From the NCBI GenBank assembly GCA_016223165.1, contig JACRPO010000009.1:930001-994000 (forward strand): a stretch of DNA of 64,000 bases, read 5' to 3'. The DNA comes from Burkholderiales bacterium. GTDB taxonomy: Bacteria > Pseudomonadota > Gammaproteobacteria > Burkholderiales > Burkholderiaceae_C. The notes under the pieces are model-generated. The model had not been told where the DNA came from, searched no databases, and saw only the letters and a program-made list of their open reading frames with translations. Of the stretch, positions 56,744 through 64,000 are shown one piece after another. The position numbers and the translations under genes were made by a program. Within the stretch, counting starts at the first letter, position 1, and every line of letters starts with the position of its first letter.

Positions 56744-58480
56744 TCAACGGCCCGGTGGCACCAGAACGCGCGCCGCGCTTTCCAGGGTGGGCAGCAGCCG
56801 GTTCGCGAAATAGCTGTTCGGCGAATCCGGCTCCAGCGCCACGAGCACGAGGTTGGCCAGCGGCTGGTCGAGCGGCACGTACCAACCGCCCGCGCCGACC
56901 GGCAGGCGCCGCGGTGCCAGCGACACCTGCACTAGGCGCGCCGTCTGACGCTCGCTGACGCGGCCGAGCACGTCGGGGCGCGTCGCCTCCACGCTCGTGA
57001 TCTCGACCCAGGTCTCGGCTTCGAGCAGCAGCGGCTCGGCCAGCCGCTGCAGCCGCACGCCGAGCGATTGCAGCCGCTGCACCGCCGCTTCGGCATCGGC
57101 GGCGAGCCAGTAGCCGCACGGCCGCGCGCGCGTCTTCATCGGGCGCAGTTCGAGCGAGGACAGCCATTGCGCCTGGATCGGCTTGTCGGCGCCGCTCTCG
57201 GGGTCGAGCATCACCACCTCGCGCGTCATCGGCGTCTGCGCGGCGAGCACGACCGCCTCGCCGCGGCAGGCGCCGCCGGCCACCTCGGCGCCGGCGGCGG
57301 CGCGCAGGGCCAGCAGGTCCTCGGCGCGCGCCGCCGCCTCGCCGAGGATGGAGCGCATCGCCACGACGTGCGTGTGCACGCGCCGCGCCAGGTGCAGGCG
57401 GCCGATGCCGACGCCGCGCGTCTCGAGCAGGATGCTCACGGCGTTGCGCAGCCCGTACACGTTGCGCGCCGTGTCCGGCTGCACGCCACCCATGGCCAGG
57501 CGCAGGTCGCCCGCCACGAGCGCATTCGTGTAGTACCACTCGCTGGTCAGGCCCTCGCGCGCCAGCGCGTCGATGAGCGGCTGGCGGAACCACGCCTCGC
57601 TCGCCCGCGTCAGCTCGCGCGGCAGGTTGGCGGTCGTCGCGTACTGCAGCAGCAGGTCGTTGCGCTGCACGGCACCGAACTTCTCCAGGTAGCGGCCGAC
57701 GACGGTGTGCTCGTGCGCATCGACGACGACCGCCGGGTCGAATTCCTGCACTAGCTTCGCCACCGCACGCGCCTCGGGCGTGCGCAGCAGCAGGTGGTCG
57801 CGATTGATGTCCGAGCCATGCCGGCCGACGCGCTGCGCCAGCGCGGCGCCGTCCGGGTTGGCGCGCGGCAGCACGATCACCTCGAGGCGATCGAGCAGCG
57901 GCGCCAGCGCGCCGCCCGGTGCGAGCAGGCCCGCCAGCGCCAGCAGCGCCTCGGCACCGGCCGGCTCGTCGCCGTGCTGCTGCCCGACGAGCAGCACGCG
58001 CGGCCGCGCCCTGGCGGCAGGCGCAGAGGGCTCTCGGCCGCGCCCGGCGTCGCCGTCGCCTCCCCTCTCGCGGCCGCCGCCCTGGCTGCGCGCGAAGTGC
58101 ACAGCCTCGATCGGCACGCCCTCGTGCGAGCGGCCGGCCGCGATCAACCGCGGCCCGTCGGCGCGCGCGGCGAGCGCGCGCAGGGCTTGCGCCAGCTCCT
58201 CGTTGCTCGTGAACCCCTCGCGTCCGGGCTGAAGGCTGGGGATGTCGTAGCGCGCCTGCGGTGCCGGGAAGCGCGCGGCCACGGCCTCCGAATAGGGCAG
58301 GGGTTGCGTGGGCACCGGCTGGGCCGGAGCCGCCGGCGCCAGCAGTAGCAGTGGCAGCAGCAGCAGCGGCAGCGCGAGCCGGCGCGCCCGGCACACCCGG
58401 CACGCCCGGCACGCCCCCGGCGGCGGCGGCAGCAGCACCGCCGCAGACGCCGATGCGGAACAACGGTGGCGACGATGCAT
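56744..58480 (-). CDS. M14 family zinc carboxypeptidase, secreted
   Basis: 578 aa from ATG 58480. A long Arg/Cys-rich n-region precedes a Leu-rich signal core (LALPLLLLPLLLL) ending AAPAQ near residue 53; Pro/Ala repeats in the DNA (9-bp GCCCGGCAC units at 58380-58415) built the n-region. Zinc ligands are GQQHGDEPAG (His, Glu) and VVDAHEHTVVG (His); the catalytic Glu is in SILLETRGVG. It cleaves C-terminal residues or peptidoglycan peptides in the periplasm. A Gly/Arg insertion (GGGRERGGDGD) lies before the first ligand. Confidence 0.85.
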   Translation of the reverse strand: MHRRHRCSASASAAVLLPPPPGACRACRVCRARRLALPLLLLPLLLLAPAAPAQPVPTQPLPYSEAVAARFPAPQARYDIPSLQPGREGFTSNEELAQALRALAARADGPRLIAAGRSHEGVPIEAVHFARSQGGGRERGGDGDAGRGREPSAPAARARPRVLLVGQQHGDEPAGAEALLALAGLLAPGGALAPLLDRLEVIVLPRANPDGAALAQRVGRHGSDINRDHLLLRTPEARAVAKLVQEFDPAVVVDAHEHTVVGRYLEKFGAVQRNDLLLQYATTANLPRELTRASEAWFRQPLIDALAREGLTSEWYYTNALVAGDLRLAMGGVQPDTARNVYGLRNAVSILLETRGVGIGRLHLARRVHTHVVAMRSILGEAAARAEDLLALRAAAGAEVAGGACRGEAVVLAAQTPMTREVVMLDPESGADKPIQAQWLSSLELRPMKTRARPCGYWLAADAEAAVQRLQSLGVRLQRLAEPLLLEAETWVEITSVEATRPDVLGRVSERQTARLVQVSLAPRRLPVGAGGWYVPLDQPLANLVLVALEPDSPNSYFANRLLPTLESAARVLVPPGR

Positions 58481-58564
58481 CGCGCGAGACCTCGAGAAGA
58501 CCGGGGCGGTGGGCCGCGGCAGAATCGCACCCGCTGCGGGACCGGGTCCGGGCGGAGGCTGCGA

Positions 58565-59062
58565 ATGGTGAAGTGGATCGTCATTGTCGTGGTCTTGCTC
58601 GTGCTGCTGCCGCTGCTGGCGGGCCGCCTGGGCTGGTTGCACGGCCCGGCGCCTTCGCGCCTGGGCGTCAACGAAGGCAGGCTGAAGCCGCCGTCGAGGT
58701 TCCGCAACAGCGTGAGCAGCCAGGCCGACCTCTGGCCCGACCATCCGCAGCGCGAGTACGCACGCATCTCACCGCTGCCCGCCGGCGCGGCCGAGGGCGG
58801 TGCCGACGCCGCGTGGGCGCGGCTGCGCCACCTCGTCGAGGGCGAACGCGGCGCCCGTATCGTGCAGGCCGAGGGCGATTACCTGTATGCGCAGTTCACG
58901 ACGCGCTGGCTCGGCTTCATGGACGACGTGGAGTTCTGGCTCGACCGCGACGGTGGCGTCATCCACGTGCGCTCGGCGTCACGCGCCGGCAAGAACGACT
59001 TCGGCGTCAACCGCGTCCGCGTCGAGGCGCTGCGTGCGCGGCTCGTTTCGGCGCGCGGCTGA
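58565..59062 (+). CDS. DUF1499 family membrane-anchored protein
   Basis: 165 aa from ATG 58565. One N-terminal transmembrane helix (IVIVVVLLVLLPLLAG) precedes a domain with RLKPPSRFRNSVSSQAD and the DUF1499 core YLYAQFTTRWLGFMDDVEFW and RSASRAGKNDFGVNR. The function is unknown. It is divergent from the M14 gene with 84 bp between. Confidence 0.88.
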   Translation: MVKWIVIVVVLLVLLPLLAGRLGWLHGPAPSRLGVNEGRLKPPSRFRNSVSSQADLWPDHPQREYARISPLPAGAAEGGADAAWARLRHLVEGERGARIVQAEGDYLYAQFTTRWLGFMDDVEFWLDRDGGVIHVRSASRAGKNDFGVNRVRVEALRARLVSARG

Positions 59063-59154
59063 GAGCCGAGGCGTCGCGCCGACGTGTTTCGCCGGCCGGC
59101 TCGGACCCGGACGTCGAGGACCTGCGAGCGTGTTTCGAAAGGGCTCTCGAGCTC

Positions 59155-59682
59155 TCAGGCGGCCAGGCCGAGCGCGCCGGCGCCGCGCTCGGCGGCGGCC
59201 ACCGGCGGCCGGTAGCCGCGCACCTCGATGTCGTGCTTGTCCTCGGCCACTGCGGCCACCACCTCCTTGCGCACCTGCGCCTCGAGCAGCGGGCGCAGCA
59301 GCGGTCCGATGAGCGGCGGCAGCGGCAGGCGGATGGTGATCTCGACGCGCGTGCCGTCCAGCGCGCCGCGGCGTTCGGGCGAGAAGCGAAAGCTCAGCGA
59401 GCCGCCCCGGTTGAAGCCCTCGACCGAGGTGTCGACCATGCGGCCGTCGGCCGTGAACGTGCGCTCGAAGACGTCGCGTTGAGTGATGCCGAGCAGCTTG
59501 ACGCGCTGTTCGTAGCGCGCCGGGTCCGCGCCGATCCTCGGCCCCTGTTCCAGGATGCGGAACTGCAGCTTCGGATGCACGCCGGCCTCGATGTGATGCC
59601 GCAGGTCGGCGAACTGGCTGCGGACACGGGATTCGCCGGCGGCGATCCACTCTTCGTGGCTGACTTCGGCAAAGCGGGGCAT
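59155..59682 (-). CDS. DUF2505-like (START/SRPBCC fold) protein
   Basis: 175 aa from ATG 59682. The sequence alternates beta strands and one long C-terminal helix, with LLGITQRDVFERTFTADGRMVD and FRFSPERRGALDGTRVEITI giving the SRPBCC/DUF2505 look. The region after residue 150 is Ala-rich. It likely binds a hydrophobic ligand, but nothing more can be said. The gene is convergent with DUF1499. Confidence 0.55.
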   Translation of the reverse strand: MPRFAEVSHEEWIAAGESRVRSQFADLRHHIEAGVHPKLQFRILEQGPRIGADPARYEQRVKLLGITQRDVFERTFTADGRMVDTSVEGFNRGGSLSFRFSPERRGALDGTRVEITIRLPLPPLIGPLLRPLLEAQVRKEVVAAVAEDKHDIEVRGYRPPVAAAERGAGALGLAA

Positions 59683-60169
59683 GGTGGGTCTCCTGGGTGT
59701 GGCCGATGGCGGGCGGGCTGACCGCGCGGCGAGCCGGCGGTGCATGCCGCAGGTACGGCGGCCTCCTTGATCCGGATGCGTCCTGGATGCGCCCCCGACG
59801 CGCAGGCCAATCCAGGCACCGCGCTCTGCATCCAGCCGCACGGCTGCTCCGTAATCGCGGAGGACAGGAACTGCGTCGCGTGTCGGCGGTGCCTTGCGCC
59901 ACGCAGTTCGCCACCCCAACGCCCGACGAACCCCCGTGAAGACCCCGCTCTGCCTGCACGACGGTCCACTTTGCCGGGGCGTGCCGCTGCCGACGTTTGG
60001 GCCGTCATTGGGCGCGTCGTCGAGCCCGTCGTTGAGGTCATCATTGGCGCCTCCGCTGCCGCCGCGGTCCGGCCCGCCGCGCCCACGGGCAGCCCGGTCG
60101 ACCGGCGCAAATGCGTCGCGGCGCCCGCGGCTGCGGATAATCTCCGCCCGGCCGCATCCGACGCCCCGC
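59683..60169. other. Intergenic region, 487 bp, no convincing gene
   Basis: Upstream region shared by the DUF2505-like gene and the ECF sigma gene. Long frames exist on both strands but show no family residues. A short set of near-repeats (GTCGTTGAGGTCATCATTGG and neighbours at 60000-60050) is present. Confidence 0.4.
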
Positions 60170-60946
60170 ATGACCCGCCCCGCACGCCAACCGTCGCCCC
60201 GCGGCGTCCGGCCGACGCCGCACGCCGGCTCGATCGCGGCTTGGCCGGCCCCGGCGCCGTCCGCCGCCGCGGGCGAAGGCGACGCCCGCGATACACGCGA
60301 TGCACGCCAGGCACGCGATGTGCATCTGGCCACTCTGCTCGCGGCCACGGCGGCCGGCGACGCGGCCGCCTTCGAGACGTTCTACGAGCTCACCTTCGCC
60401 TATGCGCGCACGGTGGCGCGGCGGCTCCTGCGCGACAACGCTGCCGTCGAAGACCTGCTCTCGGACTGCTACTTCGAGGCCTGGCGGTCGGCGGCCCGCT
60501 TCGACCCCAGCCGGGGCAGCCCGGTGACCTGGCTGCTGGTGCTCGTGCGCAGCCGCGGCCTGGATGCGCTGCGCGCCGCCGCCTCGCGGCCCGAGCACCC
60601 GGGCAGCGGCAGCCCCGCCGACGCACCGGACGACGACGCCACCGGCGCGACCGAGGCGAGGTCCTCCGACTCCGGCGGCCGGAACGAGGGCGACCCCGCC
60701 GATTCCCTCTGGCGCCGCCAGGCCGGCGTCAGGCTGCACGCCGCCCTGGCCGCGCTCAGCGCACCCGAGCGCTGGGTGCTCGGGCTGGCCTACCTGCGCG
60801 AGCTCTCGCATGCCGAGATCGCGCGCTGCACCGGCATGCCGCTGGGGACCGTCAAGTCGCATGCCCTGCGTGCGCAGGACAAGCTGCGCGCGCTGCTCAG
60901 TGCCGGGCCCGGCGCTGGTGCCGGCGCCCACGAACTCGAAACATGA
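60170..60946 (+). CDS. ECF sigma factor (ChrR-linked, RpoE-like)
   Basis: 258 aa from ATG 60170. Region 2 is FETFYELTFAYARTVARRLL ... LLSDCYFEAWRSAARFDPSRGSPVTWLLVLVRSRGLDALR and region 4 is ERWVLGLAYLRELSHAEIARCTGMPLGTVKSHALRAQDKLRALL. The stop overlaps the downstream cupin gene by ATGA, the standard sigma/anti-sigma pairing. Group ECF11-like is likely from the partner. About 40 acidic/Ser/Gly residues link the two regions. Such factors answer oxidative or singlet-oxygen stress. Confidence 0.9.
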   Translation: MTRPARQPSPRGVRPTPHAGSIAAWPAPAPSAAAGEGDARDTRDARQARDVHLATLLAATAAGDAAAFETFYELTFAYARTVARRLLRDNAAVEDLLSDCYFEAWRSAARFDPSRGSPVTWLLVLVRSRGLDALRAAASRPEHPGSGSPADAPDDDATGATEARSSDSGGRNEGDPADSLWRRQAGVRLHAALAALSAPERWVLGLAYLRELSHAEIARCTGMPLGTVKSHALRAQDKLRALLSAGPGAGAGAHELET

Positions 60947-61443
60947 AAACCCCGAACGCCCCGCCGCCCGCTCCCGCAGCGCCCTCCCCCGAGCCGGTGC
61001 TCGACGCCGACGTGCTCGCCTGGCTCGACGAGGCCGTCGCGCCCGAGCCGGCCGACCTGGCCGCGCAGGCGCGCGTCAAGCGCAGGGTCCTGCGGCGCAT
61101 CGCGGCCGAGAGCACGCCCCGCCACCTGACGCTGCCCGCCGGCGCCGAGGGCACCTGGCAGGCCTTCGCGCCGGGCGTGACGATGAAGGTGCTGCATCAG
61201 GCGGGTGACACCCTGTCCTACCTGTTGCGCCTGCAGCCCGGCGCCTCGCTGCCGGCGCACCGGCACCCGCAGGACGAGGAGTGCCTGGTGCTCGAAGGCG
61301 AGATGCGCATCGGCGAGCTGGTCATCGGCCCCGGCGGTTATCACCTCGGCCGTCGCGGCGTACTGCACGACGAGCTGTCGAGCCCGGGCGGCGCCCTCAT
61401 CTTCCTGCGCGGCGCCGCGCCCGAGGCCGCCCTGGCGCTCTGA
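60943..61443 (+). CDS. ChrR-like cupin anti-sigma factor
   Basis: 166 aa. The C-terminal cupin has AHRHPQDEECLVLEGEM (metal His, His, Glu) and HDELSSPGG, as in ChrR cupin domains. The N-terminal anti-sigma part is short (residues 1-60) and lacks the HxxxCxxC zinc motif that typifies ChrR; the only Cys is in the cupin. It may therefore bind sigma in another way. Start coupling to the sigma gene supports the partnership. Confidence 0.85.
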   Translation: MKTPNAPPPAPAAPSPEPVLDADVLAWLDEAVAPEPADLAAQARVKRRVLRRIAAESTPRHLTLPAGAEGTWQAFAPGVTMKVLHQAGDTLSYLLRLQPGASLPAHRHPQDEECLVLEGEMRIGELVIGPGGYHLGRRGVLHDELSSPGGALIFLRGAAPEAALAL

Positions 61444-61702
61444 CCGTACCCCCGGGGACCGGGCGGCGCGCTGCCCGCCTCGGCCGCACGACCGACCACT
61501 GTTCCGACACGCGGGCAGCCGCGGCGGCGCGTTCGGCGTCGCCTAAAATGCGCGGTTTTCGGGGCCGGCCGCCCGGCGTGGGTTCGGCCCGTGCCCGTCC
61601 CGACCACCGCCAAAGAAGCGCGCCACGGGAAGTTCGCCAAGGAAGGGCGCCGGCGCAGACCGGCAGACCGGCAGCCACCGCCACCGGCCCAAGGGGTATC
61701 AC

Positions 61703-61990
61703 TTGTCTCAAATCACCCTCGGGGGAGTCGCCCCGTCCACGCTGGAACTGGAGCTGGCGCAGCTCTTCGTCGACGCGCTCAACCTGGAGACGACGGCCCA
61801 GGCCATCGACCCGGAGGCGCCGCTGTTCGGCGAGGGCCTCGGCCTGGACTCGATCGACATCCTCGAGGTGGCGCTGGAGATCTCGCAGCGCTACGGCTTC
61901 CAGCTGCGCTCGGACGACGAGAACAACCAGCGCATCTTCCGGAACCTGCGCAGCCTCGCGGCCCACGTGGCGCAGCACCGCACGAAGTAG
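61703..61990 (+). CDS. Acyl carrier protein of an arylpolyene-type cluster
   Basis: 95 aa with TTG start at 61703 and AAGGGG at 61691-61696. The phosphopantetheine site is Ser50 in GLGLDSIDILE. The protein is ApeE/ApeF-like rather than fatty-acid ACP (longer N-terminus, SQRYGFQL after the site). It would carry the growing polyene chain. It is followed by the ApeG-like membrane protein and the AMP ligase, in the order seen in arylpolyene clusters. Confidence 0.88.
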   Translation: MSQITLGGVAPSTLELELAQLFVDALNLETTAQAIDPEAPLFGEGLGLDSIDILEVALEISQRYGFQLRSDDENNQRIFRNLRSLAAHVAQHRTK

Positions 61991-62024
61991 GCGCCGCAGC
62001 CTCGCCCCGAAGCCCCACCGCCCC

Positions 62025-62681
62025 ATGCCGCATGCGCCCGCGCCCTCGGTGTGGCGCCTCGCCGGCACGGGCGCGGCGCTCGCCGCCTATGCACTCGTAT
62101 CGCACCTGCTGATGGTGCACGCACCCGACCGCGCCTGGAGCGTCGCCGCCCTGTTCGGCCCGCTGTGGGCGGCGGTGGCGCTCGGCGCCTGGCTGCGCCG
62201 GCACTGGCCCACGCTGGCGGCCTGCGCCGCGGTCTTCGTGGTCCTCGCGGCGGTCGTCGCGCGCGGCGGCGCCGGCGACATCCACCTCATGTACGTGCTG
62301 CAGCACGCCGGCCTGCACGCGGCGCTCGCCTGGGCCTTCACGGTGACGCTGCGCCCGGGCCAGGTGCCGCTCATCACCGCGCTGGCCGTGCGCGTGCACC
62401 TCACCGTGACGCCGGCGATGCGCGACTACACGCGCCGCCTCACGCAGGCGTGGGTGGCCTATTTCATCGCCATGATCGGCTTCTCGCTGGCGCTGTACAT
62501 GCTCGCGCCCTGGGCCTGGTGGTCGCTGTTCTGCAACGTCGCCACACCGCTGGCGGCCCTCGCGTTCTTCGCCGCCGAGCATGGCTGGCGGCGCCTGCGC
62601 CACCCCGAGTTCGAACGCGTCTCGCCGATGCGCGTCTGGCAGGCCTGGCGCCAGTGGCAGCCCGGAGCGACATCGCGGTGA
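62025..62681 (+). CDS. ApeG-like membrane protein (COG4648 type)
   Basis: 218 aa from ATG 62025. Six or so hydrophobic helices are seen, with conserved RVHLTVTPAMRDYTRRLT between them. Proteins of this type are found only beside arylpolyene ACP and ligase genes; their role is unknown. The stop overlaps the next gene (GTGA). Confidence 0.8.
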   Translation: MPHAPAPSVWRLAGTGAALAAYALVSHLLMVHAPDRAWSVAALFGPLWAAVALGAWLRRHWPTLAACAAVFVVLAAVVARGGAGDIHLMYVLQHAGLHAALAWAFTVTLRPGQVPLITALAVRVHLTVTPAMRDYTRRLTQAWVAYFIAMIGFSLALYMLAPWAWWSLFCNVATPLAALAFFAAEHGWRRLRHPEFERVSPMRVWQAWRQWQPGATSR

Positions 62682-64000
62682 ACCCGGTGGCCCACCCGAC
62701 CCTGCCGCTGCTTGCCGAGCGCGACCTCGCCGCGCCGTTGGCCTGGCGCGACGGCCGGCCGGTGAGCGGCCACGCCTTCCTCGCCGCCGCCGCGCGCCTG
62801 GCCGAACGCCTGCCCGCCGAGGGGCGGCCGATCAACCTGTGCCAGGACCGCCTGCACTTCGCGCTCGGCCTGGCCGCGGCGCTGCAGCGCGGCCAGGCGA
62901 GCCTGATGCCGCCCAACGCGCTGCCCGCGACGCTGCGCCAGCTGCCGGCCGATGGCCCGCCGCCCTATGTGCTGGCCGACGCGCAAGGCCTCGACAGCGG
63001 CGGCCTGCCCGTGGTGCAGGTGGGCTTCGACGAAGCGGCCGCGGCGCTCGCTTCGGCCCCCGCGCCCGCCACGCCGATGCCGCGCATCGACGCCGCGCTC
63101 GAAGCCGTCTGCCTGCTCACCTCGGGCTCCACCGGTGCGCCGCAGCCGCATGCCAAGCGCTTCGGGCCGCTCACCCTGAACATCGGCGCCGAGGCGGCCC
63201 GCCTGGCCGAGTGGCTGCGGCGGCCGACTTTGCACGGCCTGGCCATCGTGGCCACGGTGCCGGCGCAGCACAGCTACGGGCTGGAGTCGAGCGTGCTGCT
63301 GGCGCTGCTCGGCGGCGCCGCCTTCGACGCCGGGCGCCCGTTCTACCCGGCCGACATCGCCTCGGCGCTGGCGCGCCTGCCGCGCCCGCGCGCGCTCGTG
63401 ACGACGCCGTTCCACCTGAAGGCGCTCGTGCAGTCGGGCGTCGCCTTGCCGCCGGTCGACCTCGTGCTGTCGGCCACCGCACCGCTGTCGCCGCAGCTGG
63501 CCGCGCAGGCCGAGAGTGCGATGAACGCCTGCCTGGGCGAGATCTACGGCTGCACCGAGGCCGGCCAGGTGGCCGCCCGGCGCACGACCGAGGGCGAGAC
63601 CTGGACGACGCTCGGCGAGCTGCGCATCGAGCGCGAGGCCGATGGGAGCCGCGGCGACGGCGGCGAAGACGGCGACGATCACCGCGAAGAGGCCGCCGAG
63701 CGCTTCATCGTTTGCGGCGGCCATGTCACGGAGCCGACGCCGCTGGCCGACCTGCTCGTCCTGCACGACGAACGCCACTTCCGGCTGCTCGGCCGCGCCA
63801 ACGACCTCATCCATGTCGCCGGCAAGCGCAGCTCGCTCGCGCACCTGAACTTCCACCTCAACCGCATCGACGGCGTCGAGGACGGCGCCTTCTGGTTGCC
63901 CGAGGCCGGCGACCTGCCCGCCTTGGCCGGCGGCACGGAGGTCGAGGCGGTGCATCGGCCGATCGCCTTCGTCGTCGCGCCGCGCCTCGGCGCGCGCCAG
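62678..64000 (+). CDS. AMP-dependent ligase of arylpolyene type (partial, runs off the right edge)
   Basis: GTG 62678 overlaps the upstream stop; 441 codons are open to the edge. The adenylate-forming motif is LLTSGSTGAPQPHAK near residue 147; IYGCTEAGQVA (motif A5) and RFIVCGGH and GRANDLIHVAGKR (A7/A8 region) follow. It activates an aromatic acid (probably 4-hydroxybenzoate or a related starter) as an adenylate for loading onto the ACP. The ApeH assignment comes from context. Confidence 0.85.
   Translation, partial: MNPVAHPTLPLLAERDLAAPLAWRDGRPVSGHAFLAAAARLAERLPAEGRPINLCQDRLHFALGLAAALQRGQASLMPPNALPATLRQLPADGPPPYVLADAQGLDSGGLPVVQVGFDEAAAALASAPAPATPMPRIDAALEAVCLLTSGSTGAPQPHAKRFGPLTLNIGAEAARLAEWLRRPTLHGLAIVATVPAQHSYGLESSVLLALLGGAAFDAGRPFYPADIASALARLPRPRALVTTPFHLKALVQSGVALPPVDLVLSATAPLSPQLAAQAESAMNACLGEIYGCTEAGQVAARRTTEGETWTTLGELRIEREADGSRGDGGEDGDDHREEAAERFIVCGGHVTEPTPLADLLVLHDERHFRLLGRANDLIHVAGKRSSLAHLNFHLNRIDGVEDGAFWLPEAGDLPALAGGTEVEAVHRPIAFVVAPRLGARQ

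Noticed and set aside
59768..59773. TGATCC as an ECF11-type promoter -35 for the sigma gene
   Set aside because: No matching CGT-type -10 lies 18 bp downstream, so self-regulation cannot be supported.

Overview
The window is a very GC-rich (about 70 percent or more) bacterial chromosome segment. Gene content and order fit a betaproteobacterium of the order Burkholderiales, in the Rubrivivax/Leptothrix/Azohydromonas sort of neighbourhood: the yebC-purD-hemF-nadD-rsfS-rlmH / maf-rng block, LigD/Ku end joining, an ECF-sigma/kinase pair and an arylpolyene-type locus. No rRNA, tRNA, CRISPR or insertion sequence was recognised. Genus placement is inference.

Left part (1-19.8 kb). A truncated AAA+ ATPase and a 52-residue membrane peptide come first. 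A metabolic pair (M24 Xaa-Pro aminopeptidase, ROK sugar kinase) and a hemerythrin-like protein follow. From 11.8 down to 5.3 kb lies one minus-strand catabolic-looking operon: Rieske oxygenase, glutamine-synthetase-like ligase, [2Fe-2S] ferredoxin and a complete TRAP transporter (DctQ, DctM, DctP), with a perfect 17-bp palindrome before the first gene. Next come DoxX, DUF72, an alpha/beta hydrolase, a three-domain LigD, Ku, a MerR-TPR fusion and a 1-Cys peroxiredoxin.

Middle part (19.8-37 kb). A Ser/Thr kinase with a TPR tail sits 9 bp behind its ECF sigma gene; a degenerate GGDEF protein and an eleven-copy 12-bp minisatellite follow. From 35.2 to 24.4 kb all genes are on the minus strand: an RND tripartite pump (OMF, MFP, RND), a TetR, a catalytically degenerate SDR, an MFS exporter, a thiolase and a LysR regulator. 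A second TetR gene is divergent from the pump. The same promoter plus double-operator layout (two TGKAC-N6-GTMCA palindromes 36 bp apart around TTGACA-N16-TACAYT) stands before the pump operon and before a separate SDR gene, so I infer a two-promoter TetR regulon.

Right part (37-64 kb). Rng and Maf are separated from RlmH, RsfS, NadD, HemF, PurD and YebC by about 7.5 kb holding a JmjC-like cupin protein with a collagen-like stretch, a lipoprotein, NagA, a degenerate ECF-like protein and a large pseudokinase. RsfS appears to start at CTG and carries a long Lys/Ala/Pro tail. Further right are a HerA/YjgR-type ATPase beside a remnant of a subtilisin-like gene, two exported proteins (one an M14 peptidase), DUF1499 and DUF2505-like proteins, and an ECF sigma/ChrR-cupin pair. 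The window ends inside what looks like the start of an arylpolyene cluster (ACP, ApeG-like membrane protein, AMP ligase).

A recurring trait is in-frame expansion of short GC-rich tandem repeats, giving low-complexity insertions in otherwise conserved proteins (LigD, Rng, Maf, HemF, RsfS, the RND permease, the cupin protein and the pseudokinase).
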